DNA of 64,000 nucleotides from positions 1,302,001 through 1,366,000 of the forward strand of contig NZ_CP089925.1 in assembly GCF_021284745.1 (NCBI RefSeq), in the 5' to 3' direction. A model generated the notes under the pieces. The model did not search any database and was not told the origin of the DNA. It saw only the letters and a program-made list of their open reading frames with translations. Source of the DNA: Lysobacter sp. KIS68-7 (GTDB taxonomy: Bacteria > Pseudomonadota > Gammaproteobacteria > Xanthomonadales > Xanthomonadaceae). Position 1 is the first letter of the stretch; the number at the start of each line of letters is the position of its first letter. Positions 17,718 through 26,454 of this stretch are shown here, in pieces. The translations under genes and the position numbers were made by a program.

Positions 17718-18086
17718 TCAGTCTTCGCCGGGCTCGTCGAACAGCCGGAAGGCCGGCGCGGCGTCTTCGGCATCGGCCACCTGGGTGGTGGTGACGGGCG
17801 AAGCGGCGGGTCGATTGCGCGGCGGCGGCAACAGCGCCGTGGCGGCGTCGGCGGCAAGGACGAGTTCGCTGCGGCGCGCCTCGGGCACGTCCTGCCAATG
17901 GCAGTCGAGCAAGGCGCCTTCCAGCGCATAGAGGAGATTGAGGCTGGGCTTGAAGCCGGCGCGCTTCACGCGCATGAACGCATCGACTGCGCCGACCGCT
18001 TCCAGGTCCTCGCGCGAGCGCAGGCCGACCTGGCGAAGCCAGGCCGCACTCTTCGGGCCGATGTTCCGCAGCTTCACCGTGCTCAC
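17718..18086 (-). CDS. TfoX C-terminal-domain protein
   Basis: This 122-residue protein matches the TfoX C-terminal family: a helix-hairpin-helix-like core with NIGPKSAAWLRQVGL at residues 6-20 and DAFMRVK...LNLLYALEGAL further on. A variable, probably disordered tail follows from about residue 85. The N-terminal TfoX half is absent, which is common for this short form. It starts at GTG 18086, and this codon overlaps the TGA of the upstream gene (GTGA), so translation is coupled. In full-length TfoX the domain is linked to competence gene control, but in short forms the role is unknown. Confidence 0.85.
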   Translation of the reverse strand: MSTVKLRNIGPKSAAWLRQVGLRSREDLEAVGAVDAFMRVKRAGFKPSLNLLYALEGALLDCHWQDVPEARRSELVLAADAATALLPPPRNRPAASPVTTTQVADAEDAAPAFRLFDEPGED

Positions 18087-18565
18087 CCCAAGCTCTCCAT
18101 GAACAGTCGGGCGATCTCCTCCAGCCCCTCCTGATCCATAACGTCGAAGCGGGCGTGGACCGGACTGTCGAGGTCCAGCACGCCGACGAGCGCGCCCTGG
18201 TGCACCAGCGGCACCACGAGCTCCGAATTGGAGGCCGAATCGCACGCGATGTGGCCGGGGAAGGCGTGGACGTCGTCGATGCGCTGCGTGGTGCGCGTGC
18301 TTGCGGCGGCACCGCACACGCCCTTGTCGAGCGGGATGCGCACGCACGCCGGCAAGCCCTGGAAGGGGCCCACGACAAGTTCGGTGCCATCGAAGAAGTA
18401 GAAGCCCGCCCAGTTCAGATCGGGCAGCGCGTGGTAGATGAGCGCGGACAGGTTCGCCGCGTTGGCGATGCGGTCGCGTTCGCCGTGCAGTAGCGCGCGC
18501 GCCTGCTCGGCGAGTTCGGCGTACTGCTCCGGCTTGGTGCCGCTGAGGGAGGAGGTCGTGAACAT
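18083..18565 (-). CDS. Free methionine-(R)-sulfoxide reductase (GAF domain)
   Basis: This 160-residue single GAF-domain enzyme of the fRMsr (YebR) family reduces free Met-R-sulfoxide using thioredoxin. The family cysteine pattern is present in ACVRIPLDKGVCGAA, where the second Cys is the catalytic one, along with the active-site stretch NWAGFYF and the motif HIACDSASNSE. The start ATG 18565 gives the normal length. It is divergent from bioD with only 39 bases between the start codons, so the two promoters must overlap. It is co-transcribed with the TfoX-C gene through a 4-base overlap. Confidence 0.93.
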   Translation of the reverse strand: MFTTSSLSGTKPEQYAELAEQARALLHGERDRIANAANLSALIYHALPDLNWAGFYFFDGTELVVGPFQGLPACVRIPLDKGVCGAAASTRTTQRIDDVHAFPGHIACDSASNSELVVPLVHQGALVGVLDLDSPVHARFDVMDQEGLEEIARLFMESLG

Positions 18566-18604
18566 CCGCCGAGTGTAGCGCGGCCACCGGGTACCATTGC
18601 CGAC

Positions 18605-19309
18605 ATGGATGCAACGCTGCCCCAAAGCATTTATGTCACCGGCACGGATACGGGCGTGGGCAAGACCCTGGCCAGTGCCGCGCTGCTGCATGCCTTGCGC
18701 GCACGTGGCCTGCGTGCGGTCGGCATGAAGCCGGTGGCCAGCGGCTGCGAACGCATCGAGGGTGCATGGCGCAACGAGGACGCACTCGCGTTGCAGGCGG
18801 CGAGCGATCCGCTGCCGCGTTACGAAGACGTCAATCCGTATGCCTTCCCCGCGCCGCTGGCGCCGGAGCTTGCATCGCGCGACGAAGGTGTCGATGTCGC
18901 GCTGGATCCGATCCTGCTGGCGCATGCACGCCTGCGCGCGCATTCCGACGTGGTCGTCGTCGAAGGCGTCGGTGGCTGGATGGCGCCGCTGGCCACGCAG
19001 GTGTTCCAGGCCGACCTGGTGCGCGCACTCGACCTGCCGGTCGTGCTCGTCGTCGGATTGCGGCTGGGCTGCCTCAACCACGCGTATCTCACCGCGCGCG
19101 CGATCGAAGACGACGGCGCCCGCTTCGCCGGTTGGATCGCCACCGGCATCGATCCCGCGATGGCGCGCGCCGACGACAACTTCGCGCTCCTTTCGAGCCG
19201 CCTCCGCGCGCCATGCCTCGGCCGCCTCCCACACGATTCCAAGCCGGATGCCGCGCGCATGGCGCGCCACCTTGCTTGGCCTGAAACGTGGCCTTCACGG
19301 CACGCTTGA
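18605..19309 (+). CDS. bioD: Dethiobiotin synthetase
   Basis: BioD closes the ureido ring of biotin from 7,8-diaminopelargonic acid, CO2 and ATP in the cytoplasm. The 234-residue length fits the family. The P-loop GTDTGVGKT is at residues 13-21, the substrate-binding KPVASG near 40, the VEGVGGWMAPL segment near 120, and the switch region NDD-like part is replaced by later motifs. No other bio gene is adjacent. A TACCAT -10-like hexamer sits just upstream of the start at 18605, within the 39-base divergent space. Confidence 0.96.
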   Translation: MDATLPQSIYVTGTDTGVGKTLASAALLHALRARGLRAVGMKPVASGCERIEGAWRNEDALALQAASDPLPRYEDVNPYAFPAPLAPELASRDEGVDVALDPILLAHARLRAHSDVVVVEGVGGWMAPLATQVFQADLVRALDLPVVLVVGLRLGCLNHAYLTARAIEDDGARFAGWIATGIDPAMARADDNFALLSSRLRAPCLGRLPHDSKPDAARMARHLAWPETWPSRHA

Positions 19310-19381
19310 GCGCGACGTGGCCTCCTGCGCGATGGCCTCCTGACTTCCGACAGGGGTCTTTCGCGCGTCAGGGCAAGCTAA

Positions 19382-19396
19382 ACTGTCGCGTACAGT
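19382..19396. promoter_or_regulatory. Inverted repeat ACTGT-N5-ACAGT upstream of RND operon
   Basis: ACTGTCGCGTACAGT lies 21 bases before the adaptor start, within a short AT-richer patch. Its size and symmetry resemble a TetR-family operator, the usual repressor type for such pumps, but no TetR gene is next to it. Confidence 0.4.
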
Positions 19397-19417
19397 AAAC
19401 GGACGAGAGGCACCCGC

Positions 19418-20596
19418 ATGGCCCGGAAGCTTGGAAGCAATGGCGCGAACGCCGCAATCGCAGGCGTGCTCGCAACCGCGATGTTCGTCGCTGCATGCGG
19501 GAAACAGGATGCAAATGCCGGCATGGGCAACATGCCGCCGCCGGAAGTGGGCGTGGTCGTGATGAAGCCCGGCCCGGCCCCGTTGGTGAAGGAACTCGTC
19601 GGTCGCCTCGCCGCGTATCGCAGCGCCGACGTGCGCGCGCGCGTGGCCGGCGTGCTGCAGCGTCGCGCCTACGAAGAAGGCAGCGACGTGAAGGAAGGCC
19701 AGTTGCTGTTCGTGATCGATCCGGCGCCGCTGCAGGCCGCGCTCGGCCAGGCGATCGCGGCGGAAGCCTCGGCGGACGCCAACTACGCGAACGCGCGCGC
19801 CGCCGCCGCGCGCGCGCGCAACCTCGCGCCGCAGAAATTCATCTCGCAGTCCGATCTCGACAACGCGCTGGCCGCGGAACGTTCGGCCTCCGCGTCGGTG
19901 AAGGCGGCGAAGGCGGCGGTCGCCGCCGCGCGCATCAACCTCGGTTACGCATCGGTGCGCTCGCCCATCCGCGGCCGCGCAGGCAAGCAGCAGGTGACCG
20001 AAGGCGCGCTCGTGGGGCAGAACGAAGCGACGCTGCTCACCACCGTCGACCAGATCGACAACATGTACGTCAACTTCTCGATGGGCGTGGACGAACTCTC
20101 GCAGGTGCGTGCGGCCAACACGACCGGCACGCGCCGCGTGCAGGTGCTGCTGCCCGACGGCAGCGCGTACAAACACGACGGCACGATGGATTTCAGCGCC
20201 GACACCGTCGATCCCGCGACGGGCGCCATCGCGCTGCGCGCGCAGGTGCCGAATCCGGAACACCTGCTGCTGCCCGGCACCTTCGTCACCGTGCGCGCGA
20301 CGCTCGGCTTGCAGAACAGCGCCTTCCGCGTGCCCGCCACGGCGGTGCAGCGCGACGTGAAGTCGGCCTACGTTCTCGTGGTCGGCGCCGACGGCAAGGT
20401 GGCGCGCAAGGACATCGTGCCGCAGCGCCAGGACGGTTCGGATTTCATCGTCAGCTCCGGCGTGGCGCCGGGGGACAAGGTCATCGTTTCGGGCCTGCAA
20501 CGCGTGCAGCCCGGCGCGCCTGCCAAGGCGGTGCCGTGGACGCCGGAAAAGCAGGCGGCCGACAACGCCGCCCCCGCCGCGCAATCGCAGGGCTGA
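19418..20596 (+). CDS. RND efflux periplasmic adaptor lipoprotein
   Basis: This 392-residue membrane-fusion subunit of a hydrophobe/amphiphile efflux pump (AcrA/MexA type) has a lipoprotein signal, with the lipobox FVAAC placing the lipidated Cys near residue 27. The lipoyl halves flank a helical hairpin at about 110-180 rich in Ala, and the beta-barrel and membrane-proximal domains follow (NSAFRVPATAVQRD near 310). It is the first gene of a two-gene operon; the permease begins 6 bases after its stop. No outer-membrane channel gene follows, so the pump presumably shares a TolC-type protein encoded elsewhere. The C-terminal tail is Ala/Gln rich and probably flexible. Confidence 0.95.
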   Translation: MARKLGSNGANAAIAGVLATAMFVAACGKQDANAGMGNMPPPEVGVVVMKPGPAPLVKELVGRLAAYRSADVRARVAGVLQRRAYEEGSDVKEGQLLFVIDPAPLQAALGQAIAAEASADANYANARAAAARARNLAPQKFISQSDLDNALAAERSASASVKAAKAAVAAARINLGYASVRSPIRGRAGKQQVTEGALVGQNEATLLTTVDQIDNMYVNFSMGVDELSQVRAANTTGTRRVQVLLPDGSAYKHDGTMDFSADTVDPATGAIALRAQVPNPEHLLLPGTFVTVRATLGLQNSAFRVPATAVQRDVKSAYVLVVGADGKVARKDIVPQRQDGSDFIVSSGVAPGDKVIVSGLQRVQPGAPAKAVPWTPEKQAADNAAPAAQSQG

Positions 20597-20602
20597 CCGA
20601 CC

Positions 20603-23600
20603 ATGTCCCGTTATTTCATCAATCATCCGGTCTTCGCCTGGGTGATCGCGATCATGATCGTGATCGCCGGCGTGCTCTCCATCCGCGCGCTGGGCGTGGA
20701 GTCGTATCCGAACATCGCGCCGCCGCAGGTGGGCGTGAATGCGTTCTATCCGGGCGCGAGCGCGGAAACCGTCGAACGCGCGGTGACGCAGATCATCGAG
20801 CAGCAGCTCTCGGGCATCGACAACCTCGACTACTTCAGTTCGTCGTCGGGCTCCGACGGCAGCGCCTCACTCAACCTGACGTTCAAGCCGGGCACCAACC
20901 CGGACACCGCGCAGATGCAGGTGCAGAACAAGGTGTCGCAGGCGACGCCGCGCCTGCCGGGTGACGTCGTGCAGCAAGGCGTCACCGTGTCGAAGTCGAA
21001 CAGCGGCTTCCTGCTCGTCGTCGCGCTAAAGTCGAGCGACCCGGCGATCGGCCGCGACCAGCTCTCCGACCTGCTGTCCTCCAACGTGCTCGACCAGATC
21101 TCGCGCGTGCCGGGCGTGGGCAGCACGCAGCTGTTCGGCGGCCAGTACGCGATGAACATCTGGCTCAACCCGGACAAGCTGCACGCCTTCGGCTTGTCGG
21201 CGTCCGATGTGCTCGACGCCGTGCGCGGGCAGAACGTGCAGTTCTCGGCGGGCAAGGTCGGCGGCGAACCCTCGCCCGAGACGCAGATGTTCACCGCCCC
21301 GGTGTCGGCCGAAGGTCGCTTCTCGCATCCGGAGGAGTTCGAACAGATCCTGTTGCGCACGACGGAAGACGGCGCCGCGGTGCGCCTGCGCGACGTCGCG
21401 CGCATCGAAGTGTCCGGCGAAGCGCATGGCTTCGACCTGAAATGGAACGACCAGCCGGCCGCGGGTTTTGCCGTGATGCTCGGGCCGGGCGAGAACGCCC
21501 TGGCGGTCGCCGCCGCGGTGAAGGAGCGCATGGCGCAGCTGCAGCCGAGCTTCCCGCGCGGCGTGGAATGGTTCTGCCCCTACGACACGTCCGACTTCGT
21601 GCGCGTCTCGGTGGATGAAGTCATCAAGACGCTCATGGAAGCGATGGTGCTCGTCTTCCTGGTGATGTGGCTGTTCCTGCAGAACCTGCGCGCCACGCTG
21701 ATCCCGACGCTGGTCATCCCCGTCGCGTTGCTCGGCACGTTCCTCGGCATGTACGTGCTCGGATTCACGATCAACCAGCTCAGCCTGTTCGGCATGGTGC
21801 TGGCGATCGGCATCGTGGTGGACGACGCGATCGTGGTGATCGAAAACGTCGAACGCATCATGACCGAGGAGGGCCTGAGCCCGAAGGCCGCCACGCGCAA
21901 GGCGATGCAGCAGATCACCGGCGCGGTCATCGCGATCACGATCGTGCTCGCGGCGGTGTTCATTCCGTCGGCCTTGCAGGCCGGTTCCGCCGGCGCGGTG
22001 TACAAGCAGTTCGCGCTGACGATCGCGATGGCGATGCTGTTCTCCGCCTTCCTCGCGCTCGGCTTCACGCCGGCGCTCTGCGCGAGCCTGTTGAAGCCCA
22101 CCGGGCACCACGAGACGCGCAACCCCGTCTTCCGGTTCTTCAACAAGTACTACGGCAAGATGGCCAACACCTACGTGCGCCATGTCGGCAGCGCGGTGCG
22201 CCATGCGCCGCGTTGGATGGTGGTGTTCGTCGGCCTTGCGGTCCTGTGCGGCGTGCTGTTCTGGCGCATGCCCGGCAGCTTCCTGCCGGAAGAAGACCAG
22301 GGCTACGCGTTTGCGATCGTGCAGCTGCCGCCGGGCGCCACGCTGCGCCGCACGAACCTGGTGTTCGAAGACATCCGCAAGAACGTGGAGAAGCTCGAAG
22401 GCTTCGACGGCATGATGCAGGTGTCGGGCTTCAGCTTCATCGGCCAGGGCGAGAACGTCGGCATGGCGTTCATCAAGCTCAAGCCATGGTCCGAACGCAA
22501 AATCAACGCGACGGACTTCATCACCAAGGCGAACATGGCCTTGTTCGGGATCCGCGACGCGCAGATCTTCGTGGCCAACCTGCCGACGGTGAACGGGCTC
22601 GGACAGTTCGGCGGCTTCGACATGTACCTGCAGGATCGATCCGGCGCAGGGCGCGACAAGCTCAACGAAGCGATGGGCACGCTGCTGCAGGACGCTTCGC
22701 AGGAGAAATCGCTGGTGGGCGTGCGTCCGAACTCGCTCGCGCCGTCCCCGCAGTTGCGCCTGGATGTCGACCGCGTGCAGGCAGACGCGATGGGCTTGTC
22801 GGTTGGCGACATCTACAGCGCGATCCAGCTGATGCTGGCGCCGGTGTACGTGAACGACTTCATCCAGGGCGGACGCGTCAAGCGCGTTCACATGCAGGCC
22901 GACTCGGCGTTCCGCACGGGCCCGGAGTCGCTGTCGCACTTCTATACGCCATCGGGTGACAAGCAGGCCAACGGCCTGCCAACGATGATTCCGCTGACGA
23001 ACGTGGTGAAGGCGAAATGGGAAGTCGCCGAGCCGACGCTCACGCGCTACAACGGCTTCGCCGCGGTGGAGATCGTCGGTTCGCAGGCGCCGGGCCACAG
23101 CTCGGGCCAGGCGATGAACGCGATGCAGAACATCGTGGAAACCAAGCTGCCGCCTGGCTTCGGCTACGACTGGGCGGGCCAGTCGCACCAGGAAATCCTG
23201 TCCGGCAACCAGACCACGATGCTGATGATCCTGTCGATCGTGGTGGTGTTCCTGTGCCTGGCCGCGCTGTACGAGAGTTGGTCGGTGCCGGTGGCGGTGC
23301 TGCTGGTGGTGCCGGTGGGCGTGCTCGGTGCAGTGGCGCTGTCGATGCTGCGCGGCCTGCCCAACGACATCTACTTCAAGATCGGCCTGATCACGGTCAT
23401 TGGTTTGGCGGCGAAGAACGCGATCCTGATCGTCGAATTCGCGATCCAGGAGCGCAATGCAGGCAAGCCGCTCGGCCAGGCGGTGGTGGAAGCAGCGAAG
23501 CTGCGACTGCGCCCGATCCTGATGACCTCGCTGGCCTTCATCATGGGCGTGCTGCCGCTGGCGATCTCCACCGGCGCCGGCGCGAATGCGCGGCATGCGA

Positions 23601-23746
23601 TCGGCACCGGCGTGATCGGCGGCATGCTCGCGGCCACCTTCCTCGGCCTGCTATTCATCCCGGTGTTCTACGCGATCGTGCGCAGGGTGCTCGGCGACAA
23701 GATGGACGAGCCGCCGAAGATCACGCAGCACCTCGACGACGTTTGA
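20603..23746 (+). CDS. RND multidrug efflux permease (AcrB/MexF type)
   Basis: This 1047-residue inner-membrane proton antiporter has 12 predicted membrane helices and two large periplasmic loops, the normal AcrB size. The proton-relay Asp pair is intact in TM4 (AIGIVVDDAIVVIENVER), and the TM10 region has GLAAKNAILIVEF with the essential Lys. The N-terminus FINHPVFAWVIAI is typical of HAE1 pumps. It works as a trimer with the adaptor encoded 6 bases upstream. Likely substrates are antibiotics, dyes or detergents; they cannot be told from sequence. A strong terminator follows. Confidence 0.97.
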   Translation: MSRYFINHPVFAWVIAIMIVIAGVLSIRALGVESYPNIAPPQVGVNAFYPGASAETVERAVTQIIEQQLSGIDNLDYFSSSSGSDGSASLNLTFKPGTNPDTAQMQVQNKVSQATPRLPGDVVQQGVTVSKSNSGFLLVVALKSSDPAIGRDQLSDLLSSNVLDQISRVPGVGSTQLFGGQYAMNIWLNPDKLHAFGLSASDVLDAVRGQNVQFSAGKVGGEPSPETQMFTAPVSAEGRFSHPEEFEQILLRTTEDGAAVRLRDVARIEVSGEAHGFDLKWNDQPAAGFAVMLGPGENALAVAAAVKERMAQLQPSFPRGVEWFCPYDTSDFVRVSVDEVIKTLMEAMVLVFLVMWLFLQNLRATLIPTLVIPVALLGTFLGMYVLGFTINQLSLFGMVLAIGIVVDDAIVVIENVERIMTEEGLSPKAATRKAMQQITGAVIAITIVLAAVFIPSALQAGSAGAVYKQFALTIAMAMLFSAFLALGFTPALCASLLKPTGHHETRNPVFRFFNKYYGKMANTYVRHVGSAVRHAPRWMVVFVGLAVLCGVLFWRMPGSFLPEEDQGYAFAIVQLPPGATLRRTNLVFEDIRKNVEKLEGFDGMMQVSGFSFIGQGENVGMAFIKLKPWSERKINATDFITKANMALFGIRDAQIFVANLPTVNGLGQFGGFDMYLQDRSGAGRDKLNEAMGTLLQDASQEKSLVGVRPNSLAPSPQLRLDVDRVQADAMGLSVGDIYSAIQLMLAPVYVNDFIQGGRVKRVHMQADSAFRTGPESLSHFYTPSGDKQANGLPTMIPLTNVVKAKWEVAEPTLTRYNGFAAVEIVGSQAPGHSSGQAMNAMQNIVETKLPPGFGYDWAGQSHQEILSGNQTTMLMILSIVVVFLCLAALYESWSVPVAVLLVVPVGVLGAVALSMLRGLPNDIYFKIGLITVIGLAAKNAILIVEFAIQERNAGKPLGQAVVEAAKLRLRPILMTSLAFIMGVLPLAISTGAGANARHAIGTGVIGGMLAATFLGLLFIPVFYAIVRRVLGDKMDEPPKITQHLDDV

Positions 23747-23753
23747 TCCAGGC

Positions 23754-23788
23754 AAAAAAAAAGCCCCGGCAATGCCGGGGCTTTTTTG
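23754..23788. terminator. Bidirectional intrinsic terminator
   Basis: GCCCCGGC, loop AAT, GCCGGGGC is flanked by a run of A before and T6 after, so it can end both the RND operon (plus) and the phasin gene (minus), which converge here. Confidence 0.93.
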
Positions 23789-23810
23789 TTTCGTCGCCCG
23801 TGGGGAGCGA

Positions 23811-24194
23811 TTACTTCGACTTCGTGGCCTTGGCGACCTGTTCGGTCACGACCGACGCCTGCGCTTCGAACTGCGCCTTGGCGATCTGGCCGATCGCTTC
23901 GTTCGCCTTCAGCGTGCGCGCCACGACGTCCTGGCCGGTGGCGATGCTGCGCTCGACGTTCTCGCGGGCGACCTGCAGGCCCTTCGGCCACACGGTCTTG
24001 AACTGCTCCGGGCTGCGCACTTCGGCCACTTCGCCGAAGAAGGCGAAGGTCGCGGAGGCGCCGGCTTCGAGGGCGGCCAGCTGCAGGCCGAAGACCTGGG
24101 TGGCGTTCTCGACGGCGAGGCGGTTGATCTGCGCCGCGGTGTCCGCGAACTGGCGCGAGGCGGCGGCGAACTGTTCGTTGATCTGCTGGTACAT
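23811..24194 (-). CDS. Phasin family protein
   Basis: This 127-residue all-helical protein with the phasin pattern (MYQQINEQFAAASRQFADT, then alternating Ala/Glu/Gln-rich amphipathic helices, ending KATKSK) would coat polyhydroxyalkanoate granules or act as a chaperone-like surface protein. Start ATG 24194 is preceded by GGAG 8 bases upstream. A well-formed sigma-70 promoter and a palindrome lie upstream. No PHA synthase or depolymerase gene is in the window, so a role outside PHA storage is also possible. Confidence 0.92.
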   Translation of the reverse strand: MYQQINEQFAAASRQFADTAAQINRLAVENATQVFGLQLAALEAGASATFAFFGEVAEVRSPEQFKTVWPKGLQVARENVERSIATGQDVVARTLKANEAIGQIAKAQFEAQASVVTEQVAKATKSK

Positions 24195-24260
24195 GCAGGA
24201 CTCCACGGAAATAAGAGGGGTGGGGTAGGCACCGACGGTGTTCGGCCGATGTTGCGGCGC

Positions 24261-24290
24261 AGCATAAGTCGATCCATGTTGCAGTGCAAC
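24261..24290 (-). promoter_or_regulatory. Sigma-70 promoter with overlapping palindrome (phasin gene)
   Basis: On the minus strand, -35 TTGCAC (24284-24289) and -10 TATGCT (24261-24266) are separated by exactly 17 bp. The 13-bp perfect palindrome GTTGCAGTGCAAC (24278-24290) covers the -35 box, a position suited to a repressor. TGC/GCA-rich sites of this kind recall described PhaR targets, but no phaR is nearby. Confidence 0.7.
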
Positions 24291-24420
24291 AACCGTTGGT
24301 CGGGCCGTTCCGGAAGGCGCAAGCCTTGTGAAATCAGCCACTTGCCGCTTCCAAAGCCATTCACGCGGCCAAGACCCGGCCGGAGGGAGGCTGGAATGCC
24401 CCATCCGGAGCCTCCGTGCC

Positions 24421-25320
24421 ATGGCCGCCCGCCCCATCTGGAACGGCACCCTGTCGTTCGGCCTGCTCAACATCCCGATCCAGGTGATGACGGGCGAGAA
24501 GCGCAACGAAATCCACTTCCGGATGATGGACGCGCGCAACAAGGCGCCGATCAAGTACGAGCGCGTCAACGCCGAGACCGGCGAAGAAGTGCCGTGGAAG
24601 GAGATCGTGAAGGCCTACGAGTACTCCAAGGGCAACTTCGTCGTGCTCGAACCTGACGACATCGCGGCGGCCGCCTCGGAGAACCGCGAGGTGATCGACA
24701 TGGAAGCCTTCGTCGATCGCGACGCGGTGCCTGACTCCTATCTCGAGAAGCCTTACGTGCTCGTCCCCGGCAAGAAAGCCGAGAAGGGCTATGTGCTCCT
24801 GCGCGAAGTGCTCAAGAAGACCGGCAAGGTCGGCATCGGGCGCGTGGTGATCCGCACGAAGGAATACCTGGCGATGGTCGAGCCTTTCGAAGACGCGCTG
24901 CAGATGATCCTGCTGCGCTTCCCGGAAGAAGTCGTCGACATCAACGAATACAACGTGCCCGAAGGCGGCACGTCGAAGTGGCACATCACGCCGAAGGAAA
25001 TGGAGATGGCCACGACGTTGCTCGAATCGATGGCGGGGGAATTCAACCCCGAGGACTACAAGGACGAGTTCAAGGAGCGCCTGTCGAGCGTCATCAAGAA
25101 GCGCATGAAAGCGAAGGGCGCTACGGCGCATGTCGAGGAAGAACAGGCGCCCGCGCACGACGCGACGACCAACGTCGTCGACTTCATGGCGCTGCTCAAG
25201 AAGAGCCTGGACAAGAAGGGCGAGGCGCCGGCGAAGTCGGCCGCGCGCAAGGCCCCGGCCAAGAAAGCGCCGGCGAAGAAGGCCACCAAGTCCACGACGA
25301 AGAGCAAGAAGAGCGCCTGA
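24421..25320 (+). CDS. ku: Ku DNA end-binding protein (NHEJ)
   Basis: Bacterial Ku forms a homodimeric ring on double-strand DNA ends and recruits the LigD repair enzyme. The 299-residue length is normal. The start ATG 24421 (MAARPIWNGTLSFGLLNIP) is the conserved Ku N-terminus, and the core continues with EPDDI and YLVPG-like motifs. The C-terminal 40 residues are a Lys/Ala/Pro repeat tail (KAPAKKAPAKKATKS), typical of Ku tails that bind DNA non-specifically. The polymerase-domain gene follows 3 bases after the stop, so the two form an NHEJ operon. Confidence 0.97.
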   Translation: MAARPIWNGTLSFGLLNIPIQVMTGEKRNEIHFRMMDARNKAPIKYERVNAETGEEVPWKEIVKAYEYSKGNFVVLEPDDIAAAASENREVIDMEAFVDRDAVPDSYLEKPYVLVPGKKAEKGYVLLREVLKKTGKVGIGRVVIRTKEYLAMVEPFEDALQMILLRFPEEVVDINEYNVPEGGTSKWHITPKEMEMATTLLESMAGEFNPEDYKDEFKERLSSVIKKRMKAKGATAHVEEEQAPAHDATTNVVDFMALLKKSLDKKGEAPAKSAARKAPAKKAPAKKATKSTTKSKKSA

Positions 25321-25323
25321 CGG

Positions 25324-26199
25324 GTGGCGACGCGCCGGAACGCCGCGACCCTCCCCACGCTCACTTCGCCGGATCGCGTGGTGTACCCGGATGTCGGGAT
25401 CACCAAGCGCGAGGTCTTCGCTTACTACGAAGCCGCGGCGGAGCGCCTGCTCGAAGACAGCGGCGAGCGACTGATGTCGGTGGTGCGTTGCCCGAACGGC
25501 ATCGAGGGCGAGCGCTTCTTCCAGAAGCACCTCGGGCCCGCGTTCGGGAAGTCGCTGCACCGCGTCGAGATCGAAGAGCATGACGGAAAGCGCGCGGAGT
25601 ACGCGTGGCTGGACGATCTGGCAGGCGTGCTCTCGCTGGCGCAGATGAACGTCATCGAATTCCACCCGTGGGGATCGCGGGTGAAGACGCTGGAGAAGCC
25701 CGATCGGCTGATCTTCGACCTGGATCCGGATCCCGGCATCGGCTGGACGAAGATCAAGGCGGCGGCGCGCGAGTTGCGCGATGCCCTGGTGGATGTGGGC
25801 CTGCAGTCGTTCCCGCGGATGAGCGGCGGCAAGGGCGTGCACCTCGTGGTGCCCATCGCGCGGCGCTACAGCTGGGACCAGGCGCGCGATTTCTGCGATC
25901 GGTTCGCGCATGCGATGGAAGCACGTGCCCCCGAGCGTTACGTCGCCACGATGAGCAAGGCCAAGCGGGAAGGGCGCGTGTTCATCGACTGGTTGCGCAA
26001 CGGGCGCGGCGCAACGGCCGTGGCGAGCTACTCGCTGCGCGCCCGCGCCGGCGCGCCCGTGGCGATGCCAGTGACGTGGGACGAGTTCGGCGGCTTGCGC
26101 GCGCCCGATCGCTTCAAGCTGCGCGATGCGCTGAAGCGACTCGATGCGCCGATCTGGGACGATGCCGGGGTGCGCGAACAGCGCCTGCCGAAGGCGTAG
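25324..26199 (+). CDS. Stand-alone LigD-type NHEJ polymerase/primase domain
   Basis: This 291-residue protein matches only the polymerase (PolDom, archaeo-eukaryotic primase fold) part of LigD. The metal-binding motif FDLDPDPG is near residue 136, SGGKGVHLVVP near 165, and the substrate-binding stretch ATAVASYSLRARAGAPVAMP near 225-245. The 3'-phosphoesterase and ATP-dependent ligase domains of the common ~850-residue LigD are absent; the gene ends with a normal stop and there is no downstream remnant. It starts with GTG at 25324, 3 bases after ku. It would fill gaps or add ribonucleotides at Ku-bound ends, with a ligase supplied from elsewhere. Confidence 0.92.
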   Translation: MATRRNAATLPTLTSPDRVVYPDVGITKREVFAYYEAAAERLLEDSGERLMSVVRCPNGIEGERFFQKHLGPAFGKSLHRVEIEEHDGKRAEYAWLDDLAGVLSLAQMNVIEFHPWGSRVKTLEKPDRLIFDLDPDPGIGWTKIKAAARELRDALVDVGLQSFPRMSGGKGVHLVVPIARRYSWDQARDFCDRFAHAMEARAPERYVATMSKAKREGRVFIDWLRNGRGATAVASYSLRARAGAPVAMPVTWDEFGGLRAPDRFKLRDALKRLDAPIWDDAGVREQRLPKA

Positions 26200-26382
26200 T
26201 CAGTGATGATCCTTGCGGCCGGAACCACTCTTCTTGCCGCCGCCATCCTGCTTGTTCACGGTGGCCCACGCGCGGCGTTCGGCCTCTTCCTTCGAGACGC
26301 CCTTCTTCTCGTAGCCCGCCTCGATGTGGCCGGCTTCGCGTTTCTGCTTGTCCGTATAGGCTTCTTTGCTGCCCCTTGGCAT
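26200..26382 (-). CDS. Small basic stress-type protein, often named plasmid stabilization protein
   Basis: This 60-residue, highly charged protein (MPRGSKEAYTDKQKREAGHI, then EERRAW-like EAERRAWATVNKQDGG and a Gly/Lys/Ser tail) belongs to a widespread family annotated as plasmid stabilization or ChaB-like. I know of no proven function. Start ATG 26382 is chosen over ATG 26406 because AAAGGAG sits 6 bases upstream. Its stop abuts the stop of the polymerase gene with no space between the convergent genes. Confidence 0.8.
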   Translation of the reverse strand: MPRGSKEAYTDKQKREAGHIEAGYEKKGVSKEEAERRAWATVNKQDGGGKKSGSGRKDHH

Positions 26383-26454
26383 GGCGCGCTCCTTTCGGTT
26401 GTGCAACGCGAGGCAGGCTAGGCAGCCCGATGTGATCCGCTCGTCTGCACCGCG

